Source: Channallabes apus
Taxonomy: Eukaryota > Chordata > Actinopteri > Siluriformes > Clariidae
NCBI GenBank assembly: GCA_030522415.1
Contig: CM060113.1
Location: 7,625,967-7,689,966, forward strand
Direction: 5' to 3'
DNA length: 64,000 nucleotides
The position numbers were made by a program, and so were the translations under genes. The notes under the pieces were generated by a model. The model saw nothing but the letters and a program-made list of their open reading frames with translations. It made no database searches and had not been told where the DNA came from. This document shows positions 21,208 through 32,040 of this stretch, one piece after another. Position 1 is the first letter of the stretch. The number at the start of each line of letters is the position of its first letter.

Positions 21208-21984
21208 CCATATCGGAGGGCAATCTCTACACTTACTGTTTCGATTAAAGTGCTTCGCGCGGCTCACATTCCTTAGTGAAGCTTCGAGCAGCGTATAATG
21301 TATATTCCTGGGGCTTACGCGTGAATCTGGCAGGTGTGCGGGAGACGGATTTTCCCTCCTATCTCTCGCGCCCTCGTCGGATAGGGAAATTCCTCCATCC
21401 ACTCTCAAGCGCGCCCTGGCGCTTCTTGTGAATGGGAAAGGATAGACATACTGTAGCACTTGACATTATCTCCCCCCCCAATGGGAAGAGGCACATAATT
21501 CCTTTCGAGAATGAAGTGTTCTCCCTGGCACCCCCAGGAGGTCGGTGTTCATGCTCCACCACCACTGGTGTTTCGGGCAACACCGGGCTCCGATAAAATG
21601 TTAGTTCTTTGGCTTTTTCCTGCCATGTTTCAAGATGCCGAACATCTACCATCCCCCCGTTTAACCAAGCCGCAGAGACTTTTGTCCCTTTCGGAAAAAC
21701 TGGTAGCGTGGAAGCTACTGCCATGTATATCTCCTTGGGTACTAAGCACTGTAGAGAGAAGCTACAGGATTCAGCTCTCAAATCACCCTCTGCATTTCAA
21801 CGGCGTGGTCTCCACTTCCATGAAACCGGAAAGGGCGCATCTGCTGACAGAAGTTGATGGGAATAGGGGCCATAGAACATGTTCCTCTACCAGACAGAGA
21901 GTCAGGCTACTACAGTCGGTATCTCCTGGTTCCCAAGAGGAACGGGGGGCTGCGTCCAATTTTTTAATTTTCGCGGGCTGAACC

Positions 21985-22984
21985 GCTATCTAAAAATAAA
22001 TAAATGCAGCTTCAAAATGTTGACTGTCAAAGTGATTGTTCTCAAATCCTACCAAGCGATTGATTTGTGACAATGGATCTGAAGGACGCATACTTTCACA
22101 TAGAAATATTGCCACAACACAGGAGCTTCCTGAGGTTCGCTTTCGGGGGCGAAGCTTACCAGTATTGGGTCCTTCCATTTGGTTTAGCTCTCTCACCCGC
22201 ACATACACAAAATGCATGGATGCAGTTCTGGCTCTTACAACTCCAGGGCATCCGTATTTTGAATACATAGACAACTGGCTGGCCCAGTCTCAGTAGCTAG
22301 CGCTTCGACATCAGGATGGCATCCTAGCTCATCTTTGCTTCTTAAGATTGAGACCCAACACCACGAAAAGCGTGCTCTTTCCTGTTTCAAAGGACAACAT
22401 ATTTGGTGTTTCACATGGGATTCAATCGTAAGGCGGGCACAGCTGTCTCCCGCTCATGTCGAATCCATTCTCAACACCCTCAAGGAAATCAAGCTAGACC
22501 AGAAAGTGACTGTTCATCACTTTCAGAGATCTTTAGCTCTCATGGCAGCTGCATCCACGGCGATACCTTTGGGCCTTCTGCACATGAGAGCATTTCAGTT
22601 GTGGCTAAGAACCAGGGGATTTCACTCGAGAGCCAATCCCCAATAAGGTTTACGTGCCTGGGGCTTCGTACCCTTTCTATGTGGTTCAGACCCCGGTTTC
22701 TGACTCTGGGTCCCACTCAAAGTCCATCTTGTCATCGCAAGATGTTAACGACAGATGCTTCCCTCACAGGCTGGGGTGCGGTCTTAGATGACTGTCCAGC
22801 CCATGGGAGCTGGAGAGGCCATCTTCTCGCGCGGCACATCAATTGCCTCGAAATGATAGCTCTATTTCTGGCCCTAAAGCACTTCCTCCAGCAGTTGAGA
22901 GGCTACCATGTCCTAGTGCGGGTGGACAACACTACGGCAGTCTCCTATATTAATCGCCAGGGCGTACTGTGCTCGTGCCGCTAA
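21985..22984 (+). pseudogene. DIRS copy B, reverse transcriptase-RNase H
   Basis: MDLKDAYFHIEILPQH and FAFGGEAYQYWVLPFGLALSP (22067-22200) are the first RT blocks. The active-site region reads FEYIDNWLAQSQ (22258-22293, another frame), so the expected YIDD is YIDN. RNase H follows: TDASLTGWGAVLDD, CLEMIALFLALKHF and VDNTTAVSYINRQG (about 22745-22965), with the first Asp, the Glu and a later Asp visible. The protein spans at least three frames. A functional version would copy element RNA to DNA and remove the RNA strand. Confidence 0.88.
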
Positions 22985-23460
22985 ATAGCTAGCGCACCAG
23001 GTTCCTGTCCCTCAGGGCGATTTAAATTCCAGGGCATATGAATGTGGGAGCAGTTGTGCTGTCCAGTCAAGCTCTGACACATGGGGAATGGAAACCCCAC
23101 CCCGAAGTAGTCAGTCAATCTGGGAGAGATTTCATGTAGCAGAGGTAGACCTCGCAAGAACAGCAAATGTCCCCTTTACTACACTCTGACTCTTCCAGCT
23201 CCCCTGGGTCTGGACGCCTTGGCCCGTACATGGCCCAGATTATGCCTTTATGCGTTTTTCACGATAGCTCTGCTCCCAGGAGTCTTGGCAAGGGTCCGTC
23301 AACAGCGTTTGCACCTGTTATTGAATGCACCCTGTTGGCCGACCATAGTGTGGTTCTCGGATCTAGTATCTCTCCTTGACGGCTCACCATGGGTGATTCC
23401 AGTTAGGAGAGATCATCTGTCTCAGGCGCAAGGGAAAATATTTCATCCCCGGCCGGAGCT

Positions 23461-24483
23461 TTGGAACCTTCATGTTTGGCCCCTGAATGGGACCAACTAA
23501 GTCAAGCTGGTCTTCCAGCCAGTGTAATCGAGACTATTCTAAGTGCTAGGGCTTCCTCCACTAGAAGAGCTTATGCCCTCAAATGGAATGTATTTGAAAG
23601 ATGGTACATGACGAAGCAGGTAGACCCAGTCCACTGCCGAATTGTTTCAGTGCTGGAGTTTCTGCAGGAAAAGTTGTCCTCGGGCTTGTGCCCTAGTACT
23701 CTCAGGACGTACATAGCTGCTATTTAAGCCTGCCATGTTCTGATTGATGGGGTTACTGTGGGAAAACACCCATTAGTTGCCCATTTCATTCGTGGAGCTA
23801 AACGGATGAGGCCACCCACTAGAGCCACGGTCCCTTTGTGGGATTTATCTATCGTGTTCGAAGGTATAATTGCCCCCCCTTTCGAACCACTAGAGTCAGC
23901 GCCTGTCAGGTTTCTGACCCTTAAGATGGTTTTTCTGATGGCCATTACCTCTATGAAGAGTCTCCCCATCCTGCCTAGACTTTGCCCCTGGGCTAGTCAA
24001 GGCCATTTTGCATCCTCACTGAACAATCTTCCGAAAGTTCCATTCCATGCACCCTGTTGTTCTTGAAGCTTTCTGTCCTCCGCCTTTTACAGCTTCGGAG
24101 CAGGAGAGACTTCACTTACTGTGTCCAGTACGTGCTCTTCAGATTTATGTCCACCGCACCAGCCAGTGGCGTACTGTAAGACAGAGCAGCTTTTTATGTT
24201 ATGGGGCCGCAACCGGGGGGCGGCCGCCACTACACAGACCTTGTCACATTGGGTGAGAGATGCTATTGCCCTCTCCTATGAGGCGCATGGGCTCACTTCG
24301 CCTCTACAAATTAGGGCTCATTCAACCAGGGGGATCGCCTCATCTATTGCGCTGGCAAGAGGTATTCCCCTGCAAGTGTGTGATGCGGCAGGTTGGTCCT
24401 CTCCGCTCACATTTGTTAGATTTTATAGTCTGAATGTTCATGCAACTCCGGGCTCACAGGTCCTTGAGTCAGCCTCCCAGATA
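23461..24483 (+). pseudogene. DIRS copy B, full-length tyrosine recombinase
   Basis: The N-terminal core-binding part reads RASSTRRAYALKWNVFERWY...DPVHCRIVSVLEFLQE...CPSTLRTYIAAI (23545-23725). The middle follows in another frame (HPLVAHFIRGAKRMRPPTRA and FLTLKMVFLMAITS). The C-terminal catalytic part has HSTRG (H-x-x-R box, about 24319-24333) and FVRFYSLNV with the nucleophilic Tyr (about 24412-24438). This enzyme replaces integrase in DIRS elements and inserts a circular DNA by site-specific recombination. Stops near 23728 and after 24066 disable it. It is the only copy in the window with the whole enzyme. Confidence 0.88.
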
Positions 24484-24571
24484 TAGTTCTGAGACCTCCT
24501 CGGCCTTTGTGCGCATACGCTACACAACCTTGGGGTCCAGACACTTGCAGTTCGGCGGCGTTGGTATTCTC

Positions 24572-24687
24572 GTTCCCATAGCGTTTGCACGCAGCATCGA
24601 GTGTAGCCTTTGAAAGGGAACGTCTCGGGTTACTTTGCTGTAACTCTGTTCCCTTATTCCTGAATAAAGGCGGGAATGAGATGCTGC
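24572..24687 (+). repeat. DIRS copy B, internal complementary region
   Basis: Joins the complement of the (lost) 5' end, tagcctttgaaagggAAC, to gtctcgggttactttgctgtaa, the complement of the outer 3' end (24943-24956). It carries an extra ttattcctgaataaa stretch (24653-24667) that the 3' end lacks, so ICR and end have diverged. Confidence 0.85.
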
Positions 24688-24699
24688 GCTCCAGTGCCG

Positions 24700-24959
24700 C
24701 ACTGCCTGTGTGACCGGACGTCCCTTCAGACAAAATCGCTCTGGGGAATGTTTCCCGTTTACTCCTATTTATAACCTGCAGGTGCGTCTCATCAGATGAT
24801 GTCACCTGACCGAGGTTATATAGGCCAAAATTTGCCGTGTTTGATACACACATGCTTCACAACCAGCAACACGAAAAGATGTTCCCATAGCGTTTTCACG
24901 CAGCATCTCGCTCCCGCCTTTTCAGGGAACAGGGTTATAGCAAAGTAACCTGAGACGTT
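24700..24959 (+). repeat. DIRS copy B, 3' inverted terminal repeat
   Basis: Same order as in copies C and E but more diverged. The CRE-like site reads tgatgtca, one base off the palindrome, and the family's ttatatatagcc reads ttatataggcc. Ends ctgagacGTT. Confidence 0.82.
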
Positions 24960-24961
24960 CT

Positions 24962-25330
24962 ATATACAACCATTCAAATTACAAACTTCGAAGATACGAA
25001 CATGCATTTGAATATGTTCAATCGCGGAAGTTAGATCACATGTCTGGCATACATTGTCATGTGCATGCAGCTTGCACCGTCTGCAAGTCGTCTACAAACC
25101 GAGGATGTCCGAAAGCAGGCCTAGAAGCAGCGGCGATGAAGCTGGTAGTGCTAAGAAGCACCAAGCATTAACGATGGAGATAAAAGTGAAAATAATTGAG
25201 TGAATGGTGCAAGATGAAAAGATGGCACACATTGATCGTTCTTTTAGCGCAAACTGTTCAACCATTCTTAATAACACTTTACTCCAATATACTGTGTATG
25301 GCGAATTGTGTTAGAACAAATTGAACTCTC
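24962..25330 (+). mobile_element. pogo/Tigger-like DNA transposon relic, left end
   Basis: The aaccattcaaattacaaact and cgaagatacgaac strings are typical of a pogo-type tip. The short transposase start lies at 25105-25280 (separate entry). DIRS copy B ends exactly where this relic begins, so B may have entered it and deleted the tip. The rest of the transposase is missing. Confidence 0.6.
25105..25280 (+). pseudogene. pogo/CENP-B-type DNA-binding domain fragment
   Basis: One frame reads MSESRPRSSGDEAGSAKKH then ALTMEIKVKIIE, a stop, then MAHIDRSFSANCSTILNN. This is the N-terminal helix-turn-helix of pogo/Tigger transposases, a domain also found in CENP-B (LTxExKxxII...STIxN). The internal stop and the loss of everything downstream show it is a relic. 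Confidence 0.65.
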
Positions 25331-25384
25331 ATAACAGAACTCATTTATGTATAGGGGATTTACTGTACTGCAGACCATACTGAC

Positions 25385-25740
25385 CTATTGACATTTTCTT
25401 TGGGAGTGCCAAGGATGGATAGGATCAAGAATGAGTTCATCAGAGGGACAACCCATGTTAGATGTTTTGGAGATAAAGTCAGAGAGGCCAGATTGAGGTA
25501 GTTTGAACATGTTCAGAGGACAGATGGTGAATATATTGGTAGAAGGATGCTGAGGTTGGAACTGCCAGGCAGGAGGTCTAGAGAAAGACCACAGAGGAGA
25601 TTTATGGATGTAGTGAGAGAGGACATGAAGTTAGTTGGTGTGAGAGAAGAGGATGCAGACGATAGGGTTAGATAGAGGCAGATGATTCGCTGTGGCAACA
25701 TCTGAAAGGGAACAGCCGAAAGACAAAGAAGAAGAAGAAC
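25385..25740 (+). pseudogene. LINE ORF2 C-terminal end (RTE-like)
   Basis: The frame reads VPRMDRIKNEFIRG...FGDKVREARLR, a stop, then FEHVQRTDGEYIGRRMLRLELPGRRSRERPQRRFMDVVREDMKLVGVREEDADDRV. This is the C-terminal tail of a widespread vertebrate non-LTR reverse transcriptase (RTE-like, subfamily unsure). It ends in a gaagaagaag A/G-rich tail at 25724-25738, so this is the true 3' end of a strongly 5'-truncated copy. Confidence 0.75.
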
Positions 25741-26880
25741 GACTGTTGAAACACCTGTGATGCAAAACTTCCCAGTGTTGTGATGCTCAATTACCCTCAC
25801 TCAGGGAATGCTTCTTGTCCAATCAGATTACATGGTCCAAATTAACTGTTGTATAATAATATAATACATTCCTCAACCTTAACAGTTGTATAGATTTTCA
25901 ATTTCAACCCTCTCATATCATATCACAACACCTTTATACACAATCATACAAACAATACATAAACATCAATTCTCAAAATGAAACACTGAAATGTGGACTT
26001 TCGGTTTCAGCACTCCTCTACATTTCTGCCTATGCTCTGGCCCTCATACTCTAAAGAGATGCGCTCATACGAGTATCAGGTCTTGGAGTGTTGTTGCTCT
26101 CTGTGTAATTGTTTGCCCTTTCTCAGTTAATTGCCTCTCTGGCTTTTCCAAAAGCATGTTCTGTGATGAGTCATAGCTCTTCACAAATCTGGCATCTACT
26201 TGCCAAAGATCCTTACCCTCTCACAGCACTTGAGAGAGGATTTAGTGTAAGCGCGTGTTTTTTTTTTTTTTAAAGTATTTCAGAGAGCTGGCTGCAACGT
26301 GTATTTCACACTTGAATGTTGAAAATCAAATGAAACAGTTCTCTTGTCTTTTTTTATATCATAATTGGAACCTTTTGGCTTGTCGCATATAACTAAACAG
26401 ATACTGTATAAATGCAACCACATTTACTGAGGCTTAAGGGAATGAACATTCACAGAGGTATAGTCAGAGAATTGTGTGTAATCGCTTTTTATCGACAGGA
26501 CGATTCCCAGCTGTAATTAGATGTGACAGAGTAAAAAAATAAAAGGATGAAGGCTGCTTCCGGACAGCCACGCTTTTCTTCCCTGAATCACTTATATCTG
26601 TACTCTAGTAATGATGAGTTGGCTTTTTTTTTTTAAAGAAGTGAAGTTAAAAGGTGTCACAAAACTTAGTGGCAGATGAATTTTTTATTTATTGTCATGT
26701 CAGTTTGCACTTTTTATAAGGACATAACACGTACAGTATACATCCTAAGTAAAATTATTAGGTGCAAAGAAACAACACATACTGTAACAAGTTGTGTATT
26801 ACAGCGGATATATAAAAGAGTTACTTACTTTAAAACAATTACATTTTGTTATTTTGCAGCCTGAAACAAAGACAGACACA
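25741..26880. other. No gene seen; AT-rich DNA
   Basis: No repeat family recognised. A small non-repetitive block (26455-26600) stands out by balanced composition. DIRS copy C begins immediately after at 26881. Confidence 0.5.
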
Positions 26881-27090
26881 GTTCCCTTTCAAGGCTTCAC
26901 TCAACGCTGCGTGAAAACACTATGGGAACCATTTTGTCGCGTTGCCGGTCGTTGAAGCATGCTGTGAAAACACGCCAAAGTTTTTGGCTATATATAACCT
27001 CGACCAGGTGACGTCATCTGATTAGATGTAGGTGGAGGTTATAAAAACAGGTGAGCCGGCAACAACCTCAGATCATTGTCTTCAGAGCCT
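26881..27090 (+). promoter_or_regulatory. DIRS copy C, 5' inverted repeat with CRE and TATA-like boxes
   Basis: Inverted partner of 31075-31270. It contains the palindromic CREB/ATF consensus TGACGTCA (27009-27016) and, 24 bases further, TATAAAA (27040-27046), an arrangement that could act as a promoter for element RNA. The CRE 8-mer is intact in seven of the eight DIRS terminal repeats in the window. Confidence 0.7.
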
Positions 27091-27699
27091 TGTTGTGAAG
27101 CGTGCTTGTGTTAAACCAGCAAAATAAGAAGGTGTTTAACTCACCAATTTGACGAGTTTAAACCAGATATCCCTCCGTGTGTGATAATCCATATCGGAGT
27201 GCGATCTCTACACTGCTTCGACTAGTGCTGCGCGCGCCGCGCTTTCCGTGAGAAGCTGCGAGCCGCCGCGCATTCCTGGCTTAAAACTCGTGCATCTGAC
27301 AGAGCTGCGGCAGACAGAGGTAAGAAAACTCCTTTTCTTCCGCGTTGTCATCACGAGGATTCCTCTCTAGCTTACCGGAGATGAAAATAGCCTTAAGCAC
27401 TTAAAAAAAAAAACAAGCAGTAGACGGCAGCTTCTGTCGGTTGGCCGGGGGGCGGAGCCTCAACGACGCTCCCCCCCCCCTTAGCTCTCTCCATATGAGT
27501 TAACCCTTTCATGGAGTAAGCTGTATTCATGCTGTGTTTTTCCTGCCATCGACTTATTTATTTATTTATATATAGTTGATGTGGAAACGCGGGATTATAT
27601 GATGACGCCCAGATAGCAGAGACGCTTCACAGGCTATCTCTCTCCTGGGACATCATCCTCCCTGGTAAGCTTATACTTCCTTTCTAGCTGTGTAGACTT

Positions 27700-28015
27700 T
27701 TATCTTCCCTGGAGGGAAAAGCTTTTCAGGCAGTGGGTCAGCTTGGTGCTCCACTGCACACCATGGCGGTTTTGCAGGCCTACCAGGCTGACCTGCTGAG
27801 AGACTTGAGTACTGGCGGGGCTCTTCAAGATAAGGTTAGCGATGTCGTTGACTCAGCCGCCACTAGGTTCTGGGACGAAGTTATACGAACAAGCTTTTGG
27901 GAAATTCCCTCCCCGCCGTGCTCAAGAGTCGGGATTGTCGGCCACCCAGTCTCGACCAGGTCTGACTCTTGTGAGGCGTAAACACAAGGAGTGTGGTTTT
28001 TTTTTTTTGGACCCG
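27700..28015 (+). pseudogene. DIRS copy C, ORF1 (gag-like) remnant
   Basis: Frame with VGQLGAPLHTMAVLQAYQADL followed by LRDLSTGGALQDK, then after a join SDVVDSAATRFWDEV. A second frame reads PPRRAQESGLSATQ. This is the structural ORF1 of fish DIRS elements with its middle missing: the RRHLWLNL block present in copy A is deleted here. Broken by frameshifts. Confidence 0.72.
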
Positions 28016-28082
28016 GGCACCTCCTCGTAAAAAATTGGGATGCGCCGCATTTCACTATCTGCCCCAGGAGGTCAGACTGATT

Positions 28083-28139
28083 TAAAAAAAATAAATAAAT
28101 AAAAAAATAAATAAAAATAAAAAAATATATATATATATA
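28083..28139. repeat. A-rich and (TA)n tract in DIRS copy C
   Basis: A runs interrupted by aat/aaat, then tatatatatata. Same position as the tracts in copies A and E, between ORF1 and reverse transcriptase. Confidence 0.9.
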
Positions 28140-28559
28140 CGAATATAAACGAATAAGTGTTCTCCCTGGCACCCCCAGGAGGTCGGTGTTTTTGCTCCGC
28201 CACCACTGGTGTTTCCAATAGGCTGTTAGTTCTTCGGTTTTTCCTGCCATGCTTCAGGATGCCGAACATCTAACACCCACCTCCCCCCCCATCCTCCCCC
28301 CCCCCGTCTAACCAAGCTGCCGAAATTTTTGCTCTTTTATGAGAAACTGGCAGCGTGGAAGCTACTGCCAAGTATATCTCCTTGGGTACTAAGCACTGGA
28401 GAGAGGAACTACAGGATTCAGTTCTCACTTCACCTTCTGTGTTTTCAATGGCGTGGTCTCCACTTCCATGAAACCAGAAAGTGCGCATCTGCTGACAAGC
28501 TGCCGGGGAAGGGGGCCATGGAACATGTTCCCCCACCAGACAGTGAGTCAGGCTACTAC

Positions 28560-29560
28560 AGTTGGTATTCTTGGTTCCCAAGAGGAGCGGGGGCTGCGTC
28601 CAATTTTTCAGATTCTGCGGGCTCTCCCGCTACCTGAAAATCAATGAATACAGTTCAAATGTTGACTGTAAAGGTGATTGCTCTCAACCCTACCCAGCGA
28701 TTGTTTCTGACAATCGATTTAAGGATGCTTACTTTCATACAGAAACATTGCCACAACACAGGAAGATCCTGAGGTTCGCTTTCGGGGGCGAAGCTTACCA
28801 GTATCGGGTCCTTTCATTGGTCTAGCTCACCCGCACACATACAAAATGCACGGATTTAGCCCTGGTTCTTACGGGAGTCCCAGGGCATCCGGTGGCTAGT
28901 GCTTCGACATCAGCATGTCGTCCTAGCTCATCTCTGTTCTCAGGACTGGGATCCAACGCCACGAAAGCGTGCTCTTTCCTGTGCAGAGGACAACACATTG
29001 GGTGCCATATGGGATTCGGTCGTAAGCGGGCACAGCTGTCTCCCGCTCGTATCGAACCCATTCTCAACACCCTCAAGGAAAACAAGCTAGACCAGAAAGT
29101 GACCATCACTTTCAGACATCCTAGCTCTCATGGCAGGTGACACCTTTGGGCCTTTTGCACATGAGAGCATTCCAAGTTGTGGCTAAGAACCAGGGGATAT
29201 CACTAGGGCCAATCCCCAATATGAGTTACGCGCCAGGTGCTTCGTACCCTTTCTACGTGGTTCAGACCCCGGTCTCTACTCTGGGTCCCACTCTAAGTTC
29301 ATCTTGTCGTCGCTGAGGCTAACGACAGATGCTTCCCTCACAGGCTGGGGTGCGGTCTCTGATGACCATCCAGCCCAAGGGAGCTGGAGAGGCTATCTTC
29401 TCGCATGGCACAGCAATTGCCTCGAAATGATGGCTCTATTTCTGGCCCTAAAGCACTTCCTCCAGCAGTTGAGAGGCTGCCATGTCCTAGTGCGGGGGAC
29501 AACACTATGGCAGTCTCATATATTATCGCCAGGGCGGACTGTGCTTGCGCCGCTAACAGC
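28560..29560 (+). pseudogene. DIRS copy C, reverse transcriptase-RNase H
   Basis: SDNRFKDAYFHTETLPQHRKI and FAFGGEAYQYRVL (about 28705-28815) are followed by AQLSPARIEPILNTLKENKL (about 29025-29090). RNase H reads RLTTDASLTGWGAVSDDHPA...CLEMMALFLALKHFLQQL (about 29315-29480). The RT palm with the catalytic Asp pair is reduced: compared with copy B, about 70 bases around the YIDD region are missing (near 28880). Confidence 0.85.
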
Positions 29561-29711
29561 TAGCGCACCAGGTTCCTGTCCCTCAGGGCGATTTACATTC
29601 CAGCATGGATGCGGGAGCAGTTGTACTGTCCAATCTCTGACACACGGGGAATGGTAACCCCACTCCGAAGTAGTCAGGGAGAGATTTTCATGTAGCAAGG
29701 CGGACCCCTTG

Positions 29712-30745
29712 CCTTCCAAGATATGCTTCGTCTTTTACTGCTCTTCAAATTTACGTCCACCGCATTAGCTAGTGGCATAGGTCAGAGCAGTTTCTACATG
29801 TTCTGGATGAGACATGTTATTGCCCTCTCCTATGAGGCGCGTGGGCTCACTTCGCCTCTAGGAATCAGGGCTTTTTCAGCCAAGGGGATTGCCTCATCTA
29901 TTGCACTGGCAAGAGGTATTCCCCTGCAGCAAGTGTCTGCTAAGCAGGTAAACCCAGTCCACTGCCGAATTGTTTCAGGGCTGGAGTTTCCGTCCTCGGG
30001 TCTGTGCCCTAGTACTCTCAGGACGTACGTAACTGCATCCTCTCTCAACTATCTTCCGAAAGCTCTATAAACCCAACAGGCACCCTATTGCTTTTGAAGC
30101 CTTCTGTCCTCCGCGCTTACAGCTTCGGAGCAGGAGAGACTTCACTTGCTGTGTCCAGCTTGTGCTCTTTAGATCTACGTCCACCGCATCAGCTAGTGGC
30201 GTAGGTCAGAGCAGCTTCTACATGCTTTGGATGAGGGTTGCTATTGCCCTCTCCTATGAGGCGCATGGGCTCACTTCGCCTCTAGGAATCAGGGCTCATT
30301 CAACCAGGGGATCGCCTCAGCTATTGGATTAGCAAGAGGTATTCCCCTGCAACAAGTGTGTGCCAAGCAGGTAGACCCAGTCCACTGCCGAAATGTTTCA
30401 GTGCTGGAGCTTCTGCAGGAAAGGCTTGGGCTTGTGCCCTAGTACCCTCAGGATGTTCTTAGCTGCATTGTTGAAGCCTTCTGTCCTCCGCCTTTTACAA
30501 CTTCGGAGCAGGAGAAACTTCACTTACTGTCCAGTATGTGCTCTTCAGATTCACATCCACCGCATCAGCTAATGGCGTAAGTCAGAGCGCCACTATACTG
30601 GGTGAGAGATGCATATTGCCCTCTCCTATGAGACGCGTGGGTTCACTTCGCCTCTGGGAAGCAGGGCTCACCCAACCAGGGTGATCGTCCCAGTCTCACC
30701 AGCAGGAGGTATCCCCTGCAGTAATTGTGTGGCGCGAAGGGTTGG
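29712..30745 (+). pseudogene. DIRS copy C, three tandem recombinase-derived modules
   Basis: Units near 29712-30065, 30070-30430 and 30465-30745, each running from the LLxFTSTASASG part through YEARGLTSPLGI, HSTRG-like and ARGIPLQQ strings. The first two end in KQV(N/D)PVHCRI and the CPSTLRT end. The catalytic Tyr segment after the third unit reads TFLTFIIW in place of FVRFYSLN, so the Tyr is lost. Confidence 0.82.
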
Positions 30746-30916
30746 TCCTCCGCACACACATTTCTTACATTTATAATCTGGATGTTCATGCTACTCCGGG
30801 CTCACTGCCCCCGAGTTAGCTGCCCAGGCTAGTTCTGAGACCTTCTTGGCTTTGTGCGCACATGCTACACAACCTTGGGGTCCAGACACCTGTAGTGCGG
30901 CGGCATTGGTATTCTC

Positions 30917-31022
30917 GTTCCCATAGCGTTTTCACGCAGCATCGAGTGAAGCCTTGAAAGGGAACGTCTCGGGTTACATTGCTGTAACCCTGTTCCCTGA
31001 AAGGCAGGAACGAGATGCTGCG
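30917..31022 (+). repeat. DIRS copy C, internal complementary region
   Basis: gagtgaagccttgaaaggg-AAC-gtctcgggttacattgctg with AAC at 30963-30965. The left side is complementary to 26881-26925, including the private gcttcactc variant. The right side is complementary to the 3' end near 31230-31280, including acattgctgtaa. Confidence 0.9.
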
Positions 31023-31074
31023 TCCGAATGCCGCACTACCACGTGACCGGACGGCTGTTCAGACAAATTAATCT

Positions 31075-31297
31075 GAGGTTGTTGCTGGCTCACCTGTTTT
31101 TATAACCTCCACCTACATCTAATCAGATGACGTCACCTGGTCGAGGTTATATATAGCCAAAAACTTTGGCGTGTTTTCACAGCATGCTTCAACGACCGGC
31201 AACGCGACAAAATAGTTCCCATAGCGTTTTCACGCAGCATCTCGTTCCCGCCTTTCAGGGAACAGGGTTACAGCAATGTTTTGTACAGCGAGACGTT
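31075..31297 (+). repeat. DIRS copy C, 3' inverted terminal repeat
   Basis: Reverse complement of 26881-27090 in its inner part, with TGACGTCA at 31128-31135. The last bases read aatgttttgtacagcgagac instead of the aatgtaacccgagac order predicted by the ICR, a small later rearrangement. Confidence 0.88.
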
Positions 31298-31914
31298 TTC
31301 TTAAAAGTTGCACTGAGTAAATACAGCCGAATAAAATAAAAACGGTGCCTGTTTTCATTTCAGGCAAAAAAAGGTTTATAGTTGCCTTTTTGTTTTTCTT
31401 CTTAAATTAAAGATTTTACTGTTTTAATAATAGGCATTGTGCTTTTAAACTGGTAGTTATATTTAATTTCCGGGATTGCCCTAAAACTTGGATTGAAGTC
31501 TATTTATAGACACTTCTTCACCTTCTTCAGTTATAGCGTGCATGTTAAACGATTTCAAAGGTGCAGGACCTTTATTAGTACTTTGAACAAAGAAGCATAC
31601 GGTGGGGGGGGGAGGTGCCGGGCTTGTACAGCGTATAAAACCACCATCTAGCTAGACGTTAGGACCCAGGCGTACTGTACTCTTAGTCTTCAAGTTTAAA
31701 CAGATGCAAGATAACACAGAGAATTACAGTATAGAAGCTTAAATAACAAACATAATCAAAACTAAAAGACACCTGCGAACCAGGATACAATCTTTTCTGC
31801 AAAACGTTCAACATAAAAGTTTCACAAAAACCATACTGAGTTTGTCTAAAGCATGCTGTTTACATGGAGCATCTCTGTTAACTCATTCTCTATACCACTT
31901 TTGTTGTATAAGGT
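31298..31914. other. No gene seen
   Basis: AT-rich unique DNA with a short G run at 31601-31611. No repeat family recognised. Confidence 0.5.
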
Positions 31915-32040
31915 TTACATCTACAGCATTTGGCAGATGCCCTTATCCAGAGCAATTTACATGTTTATCTCATTATACATGAGATAAACTTGCTTTAAGC
32001 ACTAAGCTACAGTACCCCTGGCCCTATGTTTTACATTAAT
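31915..32040 (-). mobile_element. Degenerate SINE with LINE-type tail, minus strand
   Basis: Read in reverse: ggggtactgtagcttagtgc near 32020 is a tRNA-like head. The tail reads aattgctctGGATAagggc and gtctgccaaatgctg-like (31965-31925). The stem around GGATA is preserved. The middle is shortened. Confidence 0.6.

Larger units (their letters stand above)
21208..24959 (+). mobile_element. DIRS-type retrotransposon, copy B (5'-truncated, fullest coding content)
   Basis: The left inverted repeat is missing. The copy starts inside the 5' region (atatcggagggcaatctct, equivalent to 27193 in copy C). It keeps reverse transcriptase and RNase H, a full-length tyrosine recombinase, an ICR and the 3' inverted repeat, and ends gagacGTT at 24959. 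It lacks the A/TA tract of A, C and E. Stops and frameshifts show it is inactive, but its organisation is closest to an autonomous DIRS element. No methyltransferase domain was recognised. Confidence 0.9.
26881..31297 (+). mobile_element. DIRS-type retrotransposon, copy C (about 4.4 kb, non-autonomous)
   Basis: Complete from GTTccc (26881) to gagacGTT (31297): 5' inverted repeat, ORF1 remnant, A/TA tract, reverse transcriptase-RNase H, three recombinase modules, ICR and 3' inverted repeat. No target duplication other than the shared GTT. Flanks caca and ttcttaaaag would rejoin as acacaGTTttcttaaa. Stops in every gene. Confidence 0.92.
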
